Positions 61,211 to 64,000 of a stretch of DNA of 64,000 nt are shown one piece after another. The stretch lies in contig VXCM01006017.1 of assembly GCA_014773175.1 (NCBI GenBank), positions 1 through 64,000 of the forward strand, read 5' to 3'. This stretch comes from Lucifuga dentata (taxonomy: Eukaryota; Chordata; Actinopteri; Ophidiiformes; Bythitidae). A model generated the notes under the pieces. It ran no database searches, was not told the DNA's origin, and saw nothing but the letters and a program-made list of their open reading frames with translations. The position numbers were made by a program, and so were the translations under genes. How positions within the stretch are numbered: the stretch's first letter is position 1; each line of letters starts with the position of its first letter.

Positions 61211-62740
61211 AGGTCGTGATAGCGATTGGTTGCTTTTATTTCCTCTTTGGCTCGTCTGGGAAAAATAAAAAGCTGATCGTCCCTCGTCGCTTTCTTCATC
61301 AATGACGCTTCAACACGGAAAAACTCCTGATGAATTTGTCTGAATTTAAAATCGGAAACTTCTAAACCGATTTTTTTTTTTTTTTTTTTTTCCAGCTGTT
61401 CAGATGTGTTGTATGTACATGTTGCGTTCAGGTACAAAACGAGAGAATCCGTAAATTTCATCAACCTTTGAAAATATCTAAAGGTGCGTCACATCGTAAC
61501 TCTGATTCTCTCTGCCGCTGAGGTCAAAGTTCAACACGTCTTTCCAACAGCCAATGAGAGAAGAGTTTTAGGCACTTCCTTTATGTCAAATTTTCCGTTT
61601 ACCAACTACCTTTCAGCTCCGTAATAAATCATAAAACAGCTGATTTGTGCAGACGTGTTCAGACGTTTTACTGTAAAGTTACAGGAATTTTCTGACACGA
61701 GACTCAGCATCTTTTAAATCATACCTGAAGTTTTTTCTCCTCCAGTCAAAGTTTTTTAACACTTCGTAGAGTTTTGCGTTAAACGGAGCAGATTCTCCTG
61801 TAAAAACGGAATTAATGAGTTTTAATTTTTCTTTTGCTGAAAAGTCGTTTTGATGACGTCAGCGATGTGGGATGAATTTGATGCACAAAATAAACCGGCC
61901 TGTGGGTCCCATTCCATTCCAGAAACTCATTTCCTGTGTCCTTATTTAGTCTCTTCAATCCTCAAAATGGTCAGACCTGCTCAGGATTTTTTGAATCGTG
62001 TGAATTCCCATCACGCTTTGCAAAGTTTATTCTTTGTGATTTTGTTCATAATAACCAGATTTATTTCTAATTTAACTTCAGATCACTTTGTAAGAATCAG
62101 AACTGTGTAAAAAAAAGAAGGTGTACCCTTTAGAGGAGACAACAATCTGAACCCAAATTACAGGTTTGGATTTAGGATGAAATGGTCAAACTGAGCGGAA
62201 TGGAACGCAGCCAAAAGCCGTCATCGATCAGCAGAAGTCTGGATGCAGAGTACAAGGGCACTTTGTAGGAGGCGTGTGTCTGGAATGGGACCAAGCCAAA
62301 CGGAGAAATCATTTTTCCATTGGGGGGGNGGGGGGGGGGGGATATTAAAGAAGATAAATTTTCAGAGTGGAATGCAGCCAAAAGCCCATTTTAAGGTTTG
62401 ATAGTTCTGGAGTCTGAAGAGGACAAGGGCACATTGAAGGGAACGAATGGCAGGAATGGAATGCAGCCAGCAGCGTCCTGATCTGGAAATTAATGTTTTT
62501 TTGTTTTTGGTTTTTTTTTTTTTNATTCAGCAGCTGCTAGTTAAGGAAATATAAACTGTTTGTAGTTTTCCATCATTCATTCAACTTATTTTTTTTTATC
62601 ATGTTATTGGTAAAATCCCATCACGCCGGTGTACAAACCACCTGACATCTGCTGTGTATTATAGTAAATAAAATGATTTTCAGAAATGGAAAATTCTAAA
62701 ACAAGTTTTTGTTTTCTCTCCATAAAGTTTCCAAATAAAG
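59498..62740 (+). other. Probable ARHGAP5 3' UTR
   Basis: From the stop codon to 62.74 kb there is no further exon and no copy of the TTAA repeat family, in contrast to the introns. It contains a TG repeat at 60514-60536, a TG repeat at 61176-61209, T- and G-runs with N at 62329 and 62524, and several AATAAA motifs. Early signals at about 60200 and 60570 may give short forms. A long 3' UTR is usual for this gene. The short ORFs inside it are not conserved in any way that I recognise. Confidence 0.6.
62667..62739 (+). terminator. Candidate distal polyadenylation signals
   Basis: Two AATAAA hexamers occur at 62667-62672 and 62734-62739, followed by T-rich sequence at 62741-62785. They are the last good signals before the next copy of the TTAA repeat end at about 62925. 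Use is inferred only. Confidence 0.4.
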
Positions 62741-64000
62741 TTTCTTTTTTCCAAACTTGCTGAGTGACTTTTTTTTTTTTTTTTAAATTTCATCCCAGGA
62801 AAAGTTTTTACTGAGAAGTTAAAAATGATGGTTCTATGTTCAGACGTGTTTAAGGTGTGTGTCAAAAAAACAGGAAAATATGGAAAAATGTTTGTCGGGA
62901 AGGTAACGTGTATGCAGGTATGTATTTATGGGGCTTAAACATGCAAAATCACCAGTTTGGTCCTTTAAGTGTGTTCCTAAGACGAGATAAAAGAAAAAAA
63001 TATAGACGCTTAAGTAAAAAAATGATGAGTTGTTTCTGAGGCATCAGCTGATCAGGATCAATTTAAATAAGTAATAAATAATAAACCTCTGACACACCTG
63101 TAGGACCTGACCTGGGACAAGAAGACTTTCTCTGCTGACACACCTTCCTTTGGAACTTTACCAAACACATCATTATTCTTCCTCTCTGCCCATTTTCAAA
63201 CTATGAAAACTCATCTTTTTAAAATGCTTTTAGTACCTGACCTTCTTTGTGTTAGAAATGTGATGTATTCTGTGTGTTTTTCTTTTAATCTTCCTGTTTT
63301 TATAACAGGAGTATTAAGAAAAGCACTGTATAAATAAAATGTATTATTATTAAGAAGGTAAAGTGCGCCATCACGTGGACAAACACGGAACTGCAAAAAT
63401 AAAAGTCCAGCGTTTTTAATTCCAGGACAAAAAAGAAAAAGTGACGATTCAGGATTTAAAACTCCTCAGATGTTTAAGTGAACTGAATTAATCTTTTAAC
63501 GTCACGTTTTATTAATTATTAAATTAAAAAAACTTTTTTTTGAATGTGATTGAATAATTACTCGCTCTTCTAACACCTGTCCTCCAGCAGCGGGACACCT
63601 GGCAGGTTTTTGCTGTCCTTTNACTCGCTCTTCTAACACCTGTCCTCCAGCAGCGGGACACCTGGCAGGTTTTTGCTGTCCTTTTTCAAACTAAAAAAGA
63701 AAATTAATGCCTCAAATCATCTCAAATCATCCAAAACACGACGGACAAACGTCAAACATGTCTCCAGGTAAGAAAACCAAAATGTATGGAAAAGTTTCCA
63801 TCCTGGAAAAAAAAAGAGGAAATAATTTGCCGAACTCCTTTAGGAAAAATCGATATTTATTTGCGACCCCACTTGTTGAGAACCACAACTCTTATATATC
63901 AAGATTTCAGGTATTTTCTGATTAATTTGGATCTATAGTGACACATCCGGTGTGTTTATTTTCTCTATTTGTAATGTATGGTCGTAGCTCTTTATGCTCG
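62741..64000. other. Downstream region, no gene seen
   Basis: Holds a TTAA-family end fragment (62925-62968), a 62-bp assembly duplication around N63622 and AT-rich DNA. Confidence 0.55.

Larger units (their letters stand above)
22175..62740 (+). other. arhgap5: ARHGAP5 transcription unit (3' acceptor exon to likely polyA)
   Basis: This is the extent of the gene supported here: a 5' UTR segment joined to the first coding exon, five more coding exons and a long 3' UTR. All five introns between coding exons have GT...AG ends and phases that agree (0, 1, 1, 1, 2). The spliced coding length is 4521 bases including the stop, after removing one artificial 67-base duplication, which gives 1506 residues. 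Known for the family: p190-B is a GTPase-activating protein for Rho at the membrane and cytoskeleton. The 5' non-coding exon is not proven; the candidate is at 15.1-15.9 kb. The 3' end is inferred from polyA signals only. Confidence 0.9.

Noticed and set aside
1..64000. CRISPR array, bacterial operon, phage or tRNA/rRNA gene
   Set aside because: No regularly spaced repeats with unique spacers, no such RNA genes and a clearly spliced animal gene. The tandem repeats are microsatellites.

Overview
The window is vertebrate nuclear DNA, almost certainly from a teleost fish. Spliced exons are separated by long introns, there are several dozen CA/TG, GA/CT, TCTA and TTTG microsatellites, and fish-type non-autonomous DNA transposons are dense. 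It holds one gene that I can support: ARHGAP5 (p190-B RhoGAP) on the + strand. The family assignment rests on the N-terminal GTPase-like domain with G-K-S at residues 32-34, the TKCD motif, the FF-domain region, the YxVP motif and the C-terminal RhoGAP domain. The start of the protein (MAKNK) and the proline-rich C-terminus resemble p190-B rather than p190-A.

Layout. 1-15.0 kb is repeat-rich, with no recognisable exon. 15.08-15.86 kb is a less repetitive, more CpG-bearing block that could be the promoter and a non-coding first exon. 15.9-22.0 kb would then be intron 1, with several copies of a TTAA-flanked repeat. The first coding exon is at 22338-26136 and five further coding exons are at 28448-28601, 53481-53558, 55858-55989, 58109-58214 and 59179-59497. 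All junctions have GT/AG ends and compatible phases. A long 3' UTR probably runs to about 62.7 kb. The intron at 28602-53480 (24.9 kb) carries most of the repeats.

Assembly. About 20 isolated single N characters occur, and most lie between two direct copies of 62-135 bp. These look like unmerged overlapping contig ends. One of them (N at 25521) lies inside the large coding exon and creates a false +67-base frameshift. Counting the duplicated segment once gives a continuous 1506-residue protein, close to the usual p190-B length of about 1500.

Repeats. The dominant element is a roughly 585-bp TIR element with ends TTAAAGGACCATACC / GGTATGGTCCTTTAA, present as at least 14 full or partial copies from young to decayed. 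hAT remnants are present, two with detectable 8-bp target duplications.

The best leads are: coding exons 3-5 bordered within a few bases of their splice sites by CA or TG repeats; a perfect 29-bp inverted repeat with a 2-base spacer just upstream of the first coding exon; three short uORFs before the ARHGAP5 start, the last overlapping the start codon as TAATG; and a nested composite transposon present at two distant places in the same internal arrangement. I found no evidence of a wholly new gene system.
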